From positions 12,141,724 through 12,205,723 of the forward strand of contig OZ022596.1 of the NCBI GenBank assembly GCA_963669155.1: 64,000 bases of DNA, in the 5' to 3' direction. The translations under genes and the position numbers were made by a program. Position 1 is the stretch's first letter. Every line of letters starts with the position of its first letter. Below, piece after piece: positions 52,600 through 62,850 of this stretch. This DNA comes from Arbacia lixula. Its lineage: Eukaryota > Echinodermata > Echinoidea > Arbacioida > Arbaciidae. The notes beneath the pieces were generated by a model. That model made no database searches, was not told the DNA's origin, and saw nothing but the letters and a program-made list of their open reading frames with translations.

Positions 52600-53150
52600 C
52601 AATCTTTTAGGTTGGTAACTTCGTCTTTAGCCTAGGGTTAATGTTTGTGTTAGAGTTAAGACGAGACTGATGACATCTTGCCTCTATTACCATGGGCCTA
52701 TGTGCCAGATGACAGTATGCCAATCATAATAGGCGAAGTTCCATCGGTCTATAAAGTTAGGACTATCTTGTTAGACCAAAAAGTTAGTCTCTGTTACTTG
52801 TGATCTAGATCCTCTGAGACTGCATGTGGCATCTCTGAATGCTGTACATCATTTTGATATTTAAAAAAAATGCCTGAAATGAGACGGTTATGCCTGTCTA
52901 GGATAAGACAGCCTTACCCTAGCCCAAATGATATACAGGTATTTTTTTTATAACAGACAGTTCCGTATTATTTTAGGTTGATAACTTCAACATAGGCTTA
53001 GGGTTTCTATTAGATTTAAGATTAGCTTGTTAACTTTGATTACATTTGTCTGGACTGAAAGTCCATTTGCACTGCTCTGAAAGTCTACCAGACTTCATAA
53101 CTATTTATTACTTCATTACCCAATCTACGGGAACAATGCAGTATTTTATC
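52600..53150. repeat. Diverged duplication, about 360 bp
   Basis: TTTTAGGTTGGTAACTTCGTC (52606) and TTTTAGGTTGATAACTTCAAC (52971), with GCCTAGGGTTAATG / GGCTTAGGGTTTCT and GTTAGAGTTAAGACGAG / ATTAGATTTAAGATTAG following in both. Confidence 0.65.
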
Positions 53151-53585
53151 TGCTGGTTGCTAACTCTAGCTTGTTGTTTTTATTTTATGTCAATTGATGT
53201 GTTTTAATTGATGATCAACTTTCACATAGGCCTCCATGTAGTATACACAGGGTGGTCACCAGAGACTGTTTTACGCATGGCTCAAAAGGGAGGAATGACT
53301 TTTTTTTGTCAGATACCTGTATGTGTACATGTACATGTATCTGTGCTGGATGGGTGGTATACAGTGATGAAAGGGGAAGGAAAGAAAAGGAGGCTGGAGA
53401 GGGGAGAGAGACAGATATCTGTGCTGTACCACATATAAGATTAATCTATGTGTATATTTTGCAAATATGGCATGGGAAGTTACTGCTAATTATGTAAACA
53501 GATGAATCCCAGTTATGAACAATTGCTTATAATGTGCTTGAAGACAGAAAAGATTGTGTACAGTGGCTCCATAGGAAATGAGATC
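53151..53585. other. Unique DNA, no gene seen
   Basis: TACACAGGGTGGTCACCAGAGA at 53244 has a reversed partner at the window end (TCTCCAGAGACCACCCTGAT, 63981). This is too far apart to call as one element. Confidence 0.35.
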
Positions 53586-53586
<1 letters not shown>

Positions 53587-53641
<55 letters not shown>

Positions 53642-53735
53642 AAAAAAAAAAGGTGAAAAAAAAATGTGTTTTCATACCTTTGCATACAGTTGTATAGGAA
53701 AAGGTGTGTTTCATTTAGCAATATATCGAAGGAAC

Positions 53736-53797
<62 letters not shown>

Positions 53798-53853
53798 TGT
53801 GTTTACATGCCTTTGCACACAGTTGTATAGGAAAAGGTGTGTTTCATTTAAGC
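53587..53853. repeat. Two-copy tandem duplication each led by (GA)n
   Basis: (GA)n runs at 53589-53641 and 53741-53791 precede ATGTGTTTTCATACCTTTGC / ATGTGTTTACATGCCTTTGC and CAGTTGTATAGGAAAAGGTG. The unit is about 152 bp. The GA lengths are nearly equal. Confidence 0.95.
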
Positions 53854-53859
53854 CCATCA

Positions 53860-54384
53860 ACTGATAAGGCATTGTAATGGCTTGCTAAGTCAGTTTAATC
53901 TGTTTGTTTGAGTGATAAAAGTTGACCACAGTCCTTTGATGGAGAAAAGAACATACACATTAGATAGTATGTAGAATGAATATAGCAGAGAATTAAAGGT
54001 AGTGCAGTCCTTTGATAAAAGTCCTGAAACTTGCCTTGGATAAGCAGTTAACCCTAATGACAATACATCAAGTCTCACAGACAACGCTTCACAAACCAAA
54101 GCAATCCATGTTTATGTTTCACACACACTGAACATTGCATGTTTAGTGTAATAGTAGGTAGTGACCATAGTCAACATACAATGTCCATTTATATGAAAAC
54201 TATATTGCACAAGTCAGATGGACATAGCTTGTCCGAATGCATCACTGTCAGGTCGATAACTGTGATGTGCGCTGTTGTGCTCAGGAGTTTTAAACTCAAC
54301 ACAAAAAATGAGCCATCAATATGATTCCGCTTTAAAAGTCAGTTTCCAGCTCTAATTATTCCAGTAGTCTTTGGATTAAGCACC
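53860..54384. other. Unique DNA, no gene seen
   Basis: AAAAGTCAGTTTCCAGCTCTA near 54334 resembles the L right end. Nothing else. Confidence 0.4.
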
Positions 54385-54532
54385 CAGGGTCCTGTTAATA
54401 TCTCTTACCATTGATGGTAACTTTGCGATCAATGGCTACTTCTATGAAGACCTTGATTTGATTGGCTGTCGAGCGATGCTACCATGGAAGTTACAATTGA
54501 TGGCAGAGTTGCCATGAATGCAAAGGGGCCTG
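54385..54532. mobile_element. U-family MITE, diverged copy
   Basis: GGTCCTGTTAATATCTCTTA, ACCATTGATGGTAACTTTGC, GAGCGATGCTACCATGGAAG and AATGCAAAGGGGCCTGG match 5304-5444 in order. Confidence 0.75.
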
Positions 54533-54746
54533 GATACAACGCCCATTCAAATTGGCAGTCCATTGTTACTTTCTGTACATACTAGGGCTTCCCAAAACTA
54601 TTTTTAAAGGGGGTCTGGATGTCCGTTGTAGGGGCCCCTGTTTAATTTTCTAGATTTTAGGGGTCCTGAGTTGTCATTTAGGTATCTGCAAGTACTGGGC
54701 ACCTGGTAGTGTCAAACCCTGTTGACACTGTACAAGTATACATGTA
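54533..54746. other. Unique spacer
   Basis: No feature recognised. Confidence 0.35.
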
Positions 54747-54955
54747 CACTACAGCTCAAAGGAATAGGCACGGGTAAATTGAAAGGGAAGAAAGGGAAGG
54801 AGCCGCAGTTTTGAACCACGGTATAATTTGTCCAGTTCAGCATGAAACATGATGTTTTTATGCTGAACTGCTGAACTGGACAAAATATACCACGGTTTAA
54901 AACTGCGGCTCCTTCCCTTTTCCTTTCCCTATGCCAATTCCTTTGAGCTGTAGTG
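54747..54955. mobile_element. C-family MITE, copy 3 (209 bp)
   Basis: CACTACAGCTCAAAGGAATA at left, TTCCTTTGAGCTGTAGTG at right, TA flanks. The hairpin tip differs from copy 2: GCTGAACTGCTGAACTGGAC holds a short duplication. Confidence 0.93.
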
Positions 54956-55555
54956 TACGCAACGTGTGTCTCTATGTGGTGTAAAACCACATGCTGCGTT
55001 TGTACATATAATAAGTTCAGTGTACCGTTCATTAGTCTGGTACAATCGGTATGTTTCTACATAAAATTGTTAAACATTATTACCCGCATATGTAAGTATC
55101 CAGTAGTCTGGAAAACTTTCTTGTAGAAACAGACGCAATGCGGTTTATTGATAAACCATTTATGCGGTTTCTGATTGCCGTGTTAATCCGTTTAAACTTC
55201 TCTGTAGAAACACACAGCAAAAAGCATTTCCGGTCTGGCTGGTCACCAGTGCATGAACGATTGACGCATTATTTGCAACGCAGATCAGAGTTAATCAGAT
55301 TATTCGTTCTGAAACAGGTTTGTTTTTTAAGGGGGTGATACAGTTTTTCGATTCCGGAAAAGATAAACCTTTTTCCACTATTTTTCTGGAGAAACATGTT
55401 GAATGATTCTATCGTTTTGTACATGGACCTCTTATGAGTCACACTTTGCATTGTGCAGTTCATGTTACTGTAAATTTGTACATGTATGTTAAAGCCTACT
55501 GGTACATTGTACATTGTACTGGTACATCTTGCTGGAACACTCCATTGTCACATTG
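54956..55555. other. Unique DNA, no gene seen
   Basis: TTGTAGAAACAGACGCAATGCGG and TCTGTAGAAACACACAGC near 55122 and 55200 form a loose direct repeat with GCGGTTT words. No gene. Confidence 0.4.
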
Positions 55556-55861
55556 TTTGATCTACCAGACACTTGATGTGAATGTTGGGGATATGAAACC
55601 ATGCTTCTCTCACTGTGTAAACACAGCTGTCTGTCTGTTCTTGTACATGTACACTTGATATGAATGTGTTCACTTTGACTCTTGGGTGTGTTCACTTGAT
55701 GTTAACTGACATGTTCTTGGATGTGTTGTGTTCTCTTAGACTTTTAATGTGTTCATCAATAGCATTTGACGACATTGTGCATTACATGTATACTGTATCA
55801 TAAGATACACCTTTTTACACACACACATACTGTAAATGTACATGTTCCTCTATTAAAAAGA

Positions 55862-56027
55862 TTTATTCCTTCATCAAAAAGTCAGAGAGAGATTTGGCAT
55901 GTGACGTCACAAAATTACAATTTTAAAAGATTATTACTGTCTTATCCTTTGACGGATTTTCACCAAACCTTCATTTATATGATTCTGCTTGTATCAAAAA
56001 CCAACTTAACTTCAGGTAGGACTTTCC
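55862..56027. mobile_element. B-family MITE, right-arm fragment
   Basis: GGCATGTGACGTCACAAAAT, TATCCTTTGACGGATTTTCA, CCAAACCTTCATTTATATG and CTTCAGGTAGGACTTTCC match the B right arm. TGACGTCA is kept at 55902-55909. Confidence 0.8.
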
Positions 56028-56228
56028 TAACTGTCAGTCTGTACTTGAATGTTGATACGAATGTGTTCTCCTCAACTCTTGGTGTTTCACTTGACTTGAT
56101 CATTGATGTTCATCTGTGGTTACGACCAAATTTGACAGCATTCTCCATCCATGGTTCATCGGGAGAACCTCTTTGAAAGTGGAACAATCACTTCATGTGA
56201 ATGAATGTTCTTGGGATATGATACATTT

Positions 56229-56341
56229 GGGCCTGAGATCAATATCACAGCTGATTGCAATCTATTGCAGTCAGACTGCAGTAAATGTATGGAGCTGATT
56301 GCATTTGATTGCAATTAGTTGTGACGTTGATCTCAGGCTCC
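56229..56341. mobile_element. Foldback, 113 bp
   Basis: GGGCCTGAGATCAATATCAC at left pairs with GTGACGTTGATCTCAGGCTCC at right. GCTGATTGCAAT and ATTGCAATTAG continue the stem. Confidence 0.85.
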
Positions 56342-56600
56342 ACTGTAGTACCACACGTCTCATGCTGTACAGCATTACATGAACGTACAGTGTAGCTGTC
56401 TGTCTGTAATACGCTTAACATGAATGTAACTCCTGGATTCTACAGTAGATGCATTCACTTGATGTTTCAAATGTTGTCCACGCTTCTGCCACTGTGTAAA
56501 CACAGCTGCCTATGCATTGTATACATGATGCACTCATGTGCGTGTTGTCATGTATTGCCCCATGTGATTGCTCCAGTAGTGAGTGAGTCGTAGACATTAC

Positions 56601-56809
56601 ATGTACATATTACATTATATTGTCAGGGCTTCTTGTCCAGACTGATAGCATGACATGGATACCCTGGAGCATGTTGTGCATTATACGAATGATTTTTCTT
56701 CAAAGCGACTCGTTTTTGTTTGCGGGAATAGATGGCAAGGCAATGAAAGGAAAGTAAAGCTACACAATACATGTGCATCTTTTGGATAATTTATGGTGTG
56801 TTTAAAGGC
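56601..56809. other. Unique spacer
   Basis: No feature recognised. Confidence 0.35.
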
Positions 56810-57500
56810 TGTCCCAATTGCAAAAGTCATGAAACTCTGCAGGAATTAGCAGTATACATGACGATAAAGTGTATGAAATCTCACAGTCATACAGCATATT
56901 CATGAATCTTTTTTAGGAGAAGTAAAAAACTCTCCATGTTTATGTTTGAAATGTATCAACGGTGATTTGCCATTTGGTCCAATGCCAGTTGGTCCAATCA
57001 CCATTTCGTCTACCATCACATGCTGATATGTATGGGTTAGGGTTAGGGTAGGGGGTCTGGATTAGGGTTAACAGTTGAGGTTGTGGAGTAGATTAGAGTT
57101 GTTGATAAGTTAAGCCAGTATTTTCATCTAAAACGGTATTTTAAAGGGGTTCCTTGTAGACGAATTGGTGAGTGGACCAACTGGGATTGGACCAAATGGC
57201 AATAAACCATATCAACTACTGTGTAGTCGACATTCATAATAGTATTGCTCCTGTCAGTGTGTGATGTGTTGAGCAGCGGATATTGGACGCATTGAGCGCA
57301 TGCACTGTGCTGTGTACCATAGCATAGTGGACAGTGTAGTCTCCTGTCTCTAAGCTACAAGAAGCAGGTAGTTTTGGATGACCTGCCCAAAACCTACTCA
57401 AAATCTAGCAATTAACATAATTCTGTTCAAAATCTGGTTCCAGCTCTATTATTGGGAGGGATAGACTTATACAGTATTTTCTTACAATTTCAATGTTTTT
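56810..57500. repeat. L-family dispersed repeat, copy 3, split by an M element
   Basis: GTCCCAATTGCAAAAGTCAT, CTGCAGGAATTAGCAGTATA, GAAATCTCACAGTCATA, then the M insertion at 56961-57208, then GTCGACATTCATAATAG, GAGCGCATGCACTG, CTAAGCTACAAGAAG and AGCTCTATTATTGGGAGGGA. Both sides align with copy 1. Confidence 0.8.
56961..57208. mobile_element. M-family hAT-type MITE, copy 2 (248 bp, reversed)
   Basis: Left end GGTGATTTGCCATTTGGTCC, right end GGACCAAATGGCAATAAACC, so it lies opposite to copy 1. Flanks are GTATCAAC and ATATCAAC, an 8-bp target duplication with one difference. The interior has GGGTTAGGGTTAGGGTAGGG, a TTAGGG-like stretch that matches the complement in copy 1. Confidence 0.92.
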
Positions 57501-57715
57501 TTTACGTTTAGTTTTTTGACAGGTCTGCAGAAAGGCTACCCTGTCTTTTAAAAGCCAAGTTTGAGGACACCATGACCCCGTTAGCACTTTCAAAACAACA
57601 TCAAATATGAGATGAAGCGTACTTTCATACACTGTACTTTCACAAAAGCCCTTTTGTTAGCTGGTATGTATGTAATGTATTATCTGTGTATATTTCTGCA
57701 GATGTATATGTACAG

Positions 57716-57805
57716 TGTGTGTGTGTATTTGTGTTTGTGTGTGTGTGTATGTATGTGTGTGTGTGTGTGTGTGTGTGCGTGTGTGTGTGTATGTGGTGGA
57801 CAATG
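57716..57805. repeat. (GT)n microsatellite
   Basis: GTGTGTGT with TATGT and GCGT interruptions. The His/Thr minus-strand frames are artefacts. Confidence 0.95.
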
Positions 57806-58015
57806 TGTGTTTGTTGCTCGGCAACCAAGTGACCCAATGAAGTGATGGGTGACCTCTGTAGACATACCTGTCTTCTAGTTTCACAACATAAATCTTGAAG
57901 TGATGTGTTCTAGCCTGGTTTTCAGGGGGCTTGACATTATTATCTAATTCAAGATATGACATATTTTCCAGTAAGATTACATCCTCCCTTAGAACTCCCA
58001 GCAAGGTATCAATTC
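57806..58015. other. Unique DNA with an A left-end fragment
   Basis: CTAGCCTGGTTTTCAGGGGG at about 57911 is an isolated A terminus. Confidence 0.4.
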
Positions 58016-58200
58016 TCCCTCTGATCCTTTTCCACCTCCCCCCCCCTACCTCTTCCTCTTCCTCCTCTTCCCCTCTTCCTCCTCCTTACCTCCTCCTCCT
58101 CCTCCCTTCTTCCTCGCCTCCTCCCCTCTTCCTCCTTCTCTCCTCACCACTCCTCCCTTTACCTTCTCCTCTTCCTCCTCCCCTCTTCCTCCTCTTTAGC
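58016..58200. repeat. (CTCCTC)n pyrimidine minisatellite, left block
   Basis: C/T only for about 180 bp, made of CCTCTTCCTCCTCC words. The same composition resumes at 58890, on the other side of the S element. Confidence 0.95.
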
Positions 58201-58262
58201 CACATTCAGACAGAAAAAGGTGTAGCTGAGCCGGCGCAAAGCGGTCTTGAAATGCTCCGATG

Positions 58263-58884
58263 ACCCCCTTCAGACAGCCCAGAATTCGCGTAGCAGCTAC
58301 ACCTTTTCGCCGTCTTAAACCATTCACACAGCACCCAAAAAGGCGGAGTCGTTGCCAAAGCACCGGATACGTTCCACTGCTCCATGCACGGCGATACCGG
58401 AACAGGAAGTGTGTTTCACGCATTGAATTGTTACTGGCGTATACGCAAGTAACAATGCAATGCGCGACCTCGATCCACTTCCTGTGCCTCATTGCGTGAC
58501 AAGTGTGTATCGATCGGCATGCAAACGTGCAGTTCAACTGTGTTTTATTACGTAAACATCGCACCATGTGCATGCCGTACAACACTCAATCGGGTCAGTA
58601 TTATTGTTACGCGCCATTGTCTTCGTTTTTCGCGCGGAAGTCGTGAACTCTGATCTATGGCGTACGCATCACTGCGCAATGAGTAGCAGCGCCGGCGTAA
58701 CTCATTCAGACAGGAGGTGAAGCATAGCAGCTACTCCTTTTCGCCGGCTCTAAAACACCACCGGAGGTGGTTCAGAGCCGGCGTGCTTAATACACCTATT
58801 CGCCGGCGTAAACCATTCAGACAGAAAGTGGAGGTGTAGCAGAGCCGGCTCAGCGCCGGCGAATTTGGGCTGTCTGAAGGGGGT
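58263..58884. mobile_element. S element: GC-rich TIR element (622 bp)
   Basis: Left ACCCCCTTCAGACAGCCCAG, right TTGGGCTGTCTGAAGGGGGT. Inside are repeated CATTCAGACAG words (58709, 58810 and, outside, 58206) and many CCGGCG motifs, with AGCAGCTACACCTTTTCGCC at left and AGCAGCTACTCCTTTTCGCC at right. CG is much denser than in flanking DNA. The two pyrimidine blocks around it look like one array opened by the insertion. A 129-residue minus frame over it has no recognised domain. Confidence 0.8.
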
Positions 58885-58889
58885 TTTTG

Positions 58890-59590
58890 TCTCCTCACCT
58901 CCTCCTCTTCCCCTTTCTCTCCTCTTCTTCCTCTCCTCACCACTCCTTCTTTACCTTTCCTCTTCCTCCTCCTCTCCTCTTCCCCCCTTCTCACCTCTCC
59001 TCCTCCTCCCACTCCTCCTCTTCCTCCATCTCTTCCTCCATCTCCTCCTCTCCTCTTCCTCCTCCTCTTCCTCCTCCTCACCTCTTCCCCCCTTCTCACC
59101 TCTCCTCCTCCCCTCTTCCTCCTCCACCTTCCCTCTCTTCTCCCTCTTCGTTAGTCTGACCTGTTTCTAATCTAAGCTTTGTAATGGTCCTCACCTCTTC
59201 CTCGCCTTCTTTCCACCCTTCTCACCTCTCCTCCTCCCCTCTATTCCTCCCCTCTTCCTCTTCTCCTCTTCCTCCTCACCTCTTCCCCCCTTCTCACCTC
59301 TCCTCCTCCCCTCTATTCCTCCCCTCTTCCTCTTCTCCTCTTCCTCCTCACCTCTTCCCCCCTTCTCACCTCTCCTCCTCCCCTCTTCCTCCTCCCCCTT
59401 CCCTCTCTTCTCCCTCTTCGTTAGTCTGACCTGTTACTAATCTAAGCTCTGTAATGGTCCTCACCTCTTCCTCGCCTCCTCTCCCCCTTCTCATCTCTCT
59501 TCCTCCCCTCTTCCTCCTCCCTTCCTCTTCCCCTCTTCTCCATTCTCTTCTGTCCGACCTGTTACTAATCTAAGCTCCGAAATTGTAGAG
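58890..59590. repeat. (CTCCTC)n minisatellite with 270-bp higher-order unit
   Basis: CTCCCTCTTCGTTAGTCTGACC and AATCTAAGCTTTGTAATGGT at 59141 return at 59411 (270 bp apart) and in part at 59548. Within the unit, CTCCTCCCCTCTATTCCTCC and CTCACCTCTTCCCCCCTTCT repeat at about 70-bp steps. Ser/Pro/Leu frames are artefacts. Confidence 0.95.
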
Positions 59591-59604
59591 TTCGCATTAA
59601 ACAT

Positions 59605-59634
59605 GTCAAACAGCCTTCAGACCAGGCTACAGGT
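59605..59634. mobile_element. A-family right-end fragment
   Basis: TGTCAAACAGCCTTCAGACC then AGGCTAC is an A right terminus without a body. Confidence 0.55.
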
Positions 59635-59668
59635 CTGTTCATAAGTAGTTGGAGTCCCACATACAGTG

Positions 59669-59886
59669 TAGCCTGGCTTCCAAGCTGTTGGGTATTTTCA
59701 ATCAAAACTCAAAAGTACAATATTCAACAATTGAGTCTGGCTGCAATAGACTAACAATTCTCGATGCTTTCTCTGGCTCAGGACAGAGGGAAGAGAGGGA
59801 AGTGAGAGAGTGACTTGTCTTGTGAATACTAGACTTTTATATTTAAGTTAAAATTAGCCATGTTCAAAACCCTAGTAGCAAGGCTA
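59669..59886. mobile_element. A-family MITE
   Basis: Left TAGCCTGGCTTCCAAGCTGT, core AGTCTGGCTGCAATAGACTA, right AACCCTAGTAGCAAGGCTA. Well preserved at left, worn at right. Confidence 0.88.
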
Positions 59887-60240
59887 CACTGAAACAATGT
59901 ACTGTTCAGTTCAGCATTTCACATTTCTATACATGTAGATTGCTGAACTGTGACATCACTGGACTACATGTGTATAGTATGTTGTCAAGACAACTAGTTG
60001 TATACAGTGTGTATAGAGCAAGTCACGGTGACTCAAATGGGCAAGTATGCTTGACACTAGCATGTTAGACAGTGTGACCGTTGTGATCTCCATGCTTGAG
60101 TGACGGTGTTTAGAAGTTAGAACTAGAAACTTGCATTTGGATTACATTACAACTGTACATGCTAAGTACACATGTACCACCTCCGTACGTACAAAAGTTA
60201 ACAGGATGTGATGTACTTATATAGCTTAATTTAAGCAAAA
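59887..60240. other. Unique DNA, no gene seen
   Basis: TTCAGTTCAGCA (59905) and TGCTGAACTG (59941) form a small hairpin. Nothing else. Confidence 0.4.
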
Positions 60241-60254
60241 AAGGGTAGGGCCGG

Positions 60255-60445
60255 AAGTGGGGGGTTGGGGGGGGGGGGGGGGCGGGGGTAGTGGAAGGAA
60301 AAGAAGTGAAGAGAGAAAAAAGGATAAGGGAAGGAATAAAGGTTAGAAAGAGTAAGATGGAAAGAAAGAGAGAGAGAGAGATGGAGAGAGGCAGAGACAG
60401 AAATGGGAGAGAGAGAGAGAGAGAGAAAGCAGGAGAGAAAGAGAA

Positions 60446-60510
<65 letters not shown>

Positions 60511-60620
60511 TGTATATGTACAGAGGGAGAGATGGAGAGAAACATAAACGTGTACGTGTCGTAAAGTAAGTACTCTGTACATGTACATACATGTATATGT
60601 AGAGAGAGAGAGAGAGAAAA
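60255..60620. repeat. Poly-G then purine (GA)n block
   Basis: G-run at about 60267-60282, GA-rich to 60510 with a pure GA run near 60458-60507, and a short one at 60601-60618. Leu/Ser minus frames and Glu/Arg plus frames are artefacts. Confidence 0.95.
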
Positions 60621-60649
60621 AGACGGAGCATAAAGTTCCAGTATTTTTC

Positions 60650-61119
60650 ACATGCAACTGTTTGCCTTCAATATTTTAAAACAGACCTGACTCCTGTTCA
60701 TTTGTTAAAAACCATCCCAACAAAATTTTGAGTATTAATAAAGAAAAATAGTACATGTATATTAAATGTATGTTGAAAGTGCAAATGCATGAATCTGTAC
60801 ATTCACATATTATAATTCCTGTATTAGACAATATCTTGAAATATGGTACTTATTTTATGTTGCAGGATATGTACTGGTATGCATGCGTCACAAGAATTTC
60901 CGACTAAAAATATCAAATGATATTCTTTTGTGACCATTTGCTTTTCAATCTTGTTTGTATTTGGGTGAGGTCTTCCTCCTAAACGAGATTCTTTTGTGTT
61001 TCCGAACACAAGGCCCTCTGACAGACTGACACCCAACCACAGTCATCACGGACAACTGAGAATACCCCAAGTGTATGAGGTGGCATTCATCGCATTCCTG
61101 AGATTCTTGACATACCAGA
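60650..61119. other. Unique DNA, no gene seen
   Basis: A 70-residue minus-strand frame (61036 to 60824) has no recognised feature. Confidence 0.4.
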
Positions 61120-62500
61120 GGGTGTTAGTAACCTGTCAATAGCTGAGATGTAATGTGTCAGTCGTGATTAGTTAATGGAGATTGAATTAGTGGTGCGAGG
61201 TACTGACAGACATGTTTCTTCCTCGTTAAGGGAGTTGTTGTTTTACTTTCTTTTACTTCCCTTCAAATGCTAAGACAATTCTATTTAGCCTGGCTTCCAG
61301 GCTGTTAGGCATTTTAAATTTTAAATCAAATTGTTCACTAAAGGCGTCTGGTTGCAGTAGAGTGAAATTTTCTTGATTTCTTCACCGGTTGGACTGAGAC
61401 GAGGAGGGAATGGAAAAGTGACTTGTCATTTGAATAACAGTACTAGACTTTTTCTTTCAGTTTGGGGTAGAAATTTCCAACACATGTTGTACAATAGTTA
61501 CATTTGATTCTAGCCAAATGTTAATTGTTTCAATCTATTGTCTTATGAGGATTGATCCCCCATGAGCTCCTGTAATTACTTAATAAGGATTGAATTAGTG
61601 GCACTGTGGGTATGGTGTAAAATAGACATTTTTGTTTCTTCCTGCGCTTTGTAGTTCTTTTGATTTCCTTTCTCTCCTTCAAACGCAAAGATAGTTCTAT
61701 ATATTGTTCTGGAGCTTTTAAAAAGTGAATTCAAGTCCATTACAAGCTGGTGTTCTTTTAATTTCCTTTTCTTTCCTCCAAATGAAAAGACAGTGCTACA
61801 CTGTATAAGCCATTTCATAATTGCAATTGCGCATGAACAGACTATTGCTTCTAGTAAATGACCTCAGGTCATTTTCCAAACTCACATAGTAAAATGGGAA
61901 TTCATTAGATAGTCGACCACATTTCAATCTATTATCATGCAAATATGGCAACAGCTATTCAGCTCTGAAAAGGTAGTGAAAGAACATTCCACCATGTGCA
62001 TCTGCTTCCGTTGTTGTTCCGGGCACACTGTAAAATGTCTTTACATCCATCATCCAACACACCAACTTTTTCATGAAAAACAATCCCAGTGAGCAGTCTA
62101 GTAGTATTTATTCAGTGCATCGTCCGACCATGGTGTAATTACGAAATGGTCTATTGTAGTGAGCCCCAATCACTGTAAGACTAATTTGGAGTCAGTTGCA
62201 GCCTGCATGCAATCGTTATAACTCATCACACCTGTAAGATGTACATGTTGCAAGTTATGGTTGATTCGAACCAACTGTCAATAGTTCCAATCTATTGTCT
62301 CATGACAATAAATCCCTGCTAGCTCCTGTAACTATGTAATGAAGATTGAATTAGTGGCAGATGGTAACAGAAATCTGATTCCTACCTCCTGTTTGTTGTT
62401 GTTTTCTTTATTTTTGTTGCTATTTGTTCATTTATTTTCTGTCAATGTAAGGCTGAAGCAATGATTGCAAGCTGCATACAAACTGTACATGTCAGGGAAA
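61120..62500. repeat. W repeat: three diverged copies
   Basis: GGAGATTGAATTAGTGG / AAGGATTGAATTAGTGG / GAAGATTGAATTAGTGG occur at 61178, 61585 and 62343. TTCAATCTATTGTC-TATGA precedes the second (61530) and TTCCAATCTATTGTCTCATGA the third (62286). TTTCTTCCT then TTTTACTTCCCTTCAAATGC / TTTCCTTTCTCTCCTTCAAACGC follow. The first copy is cut by an A element. It is not coding in any frame I can see. Confidence 0.75.
61286..61490. mobile_element. A-family MITE, right end decayed
   Basis: Left TAGCCTGGCTTCCAGGCTGT, core GCGTCTGGTTGCAGTAGAGT, GTACTAGACTTTTTCTTTCA. The right end reads AATTTCCAACACATG and has lost the CCTGG part. Confidence 0.85.
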
Positions 62501-62548
62501 AAAATTAATTTAAAGTTTTCAGGGGCTACTTTTTGAGCACATTAGCTG

Positions 62549-62672
62549 TTTGGCTACAATTTTACATTGTGTCTACATGTATGTGAATTTTGGGGGCTCT
62601 TTAAACATTTTCCAGGGCTCTTTTAAGCATTTCGTAGGCAAAATCGCCCTGAGCCCTGTGTATTTTTTTTCT
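62549..62672. repeat. T-family dispersed repeat, copy 2
   Basis: TTTGGCTACAATTTTACATT, ACATTTTCCAGGGCTCTTTT and GGCAAAATCGCCCTGAGCCC match 18997-19112, with about 20 extra bases before GGCAAAATCG. Confidence 0.8.
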
Positions 62673-62694
62673 CCTGGTACACGTTAGCCTGGTT

Positions 62695-62845
62695 TTCAGG
62701 CTGTTAAGCATTTCAAAAGCGTGTTGTTTAATAAAGGGGTCTGGCTGCAGAAGACTACATCATTCTAACCTTTTTCTCCAGATTTAGCTCTCTAGTCGAG
62801 GAAAAGAGGAGAGTAATACAGTGACTACTCCACCACTCCATTTCT
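62695..62845. mobile_element. A-family MITE, truncated by D
   Basis: Left TAGCCTGGTTTTCAGGCTGT, core GGGGTCTGGCTGCAGAAGAC, GAGTAATACAGTGACTA. The right third is missing where element D begins. Confidence 0.85.
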
Positions 62846-62850
62846 ATTAT

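Larger units (their letters stand above)
55556..56600. repeat. Diverged tandem array with CACTTGATGTGAATGTT words
   Basis: CACTTGAT-TGAATGT words recur near 55570, 55652, 55692, 56046, 56188 and 56457. CACTGTGTAAACACAGCTG occurs at 55608 and 56489. Two other elements (a B fragment and a foldback) sit inside. Confidence 0.6.
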
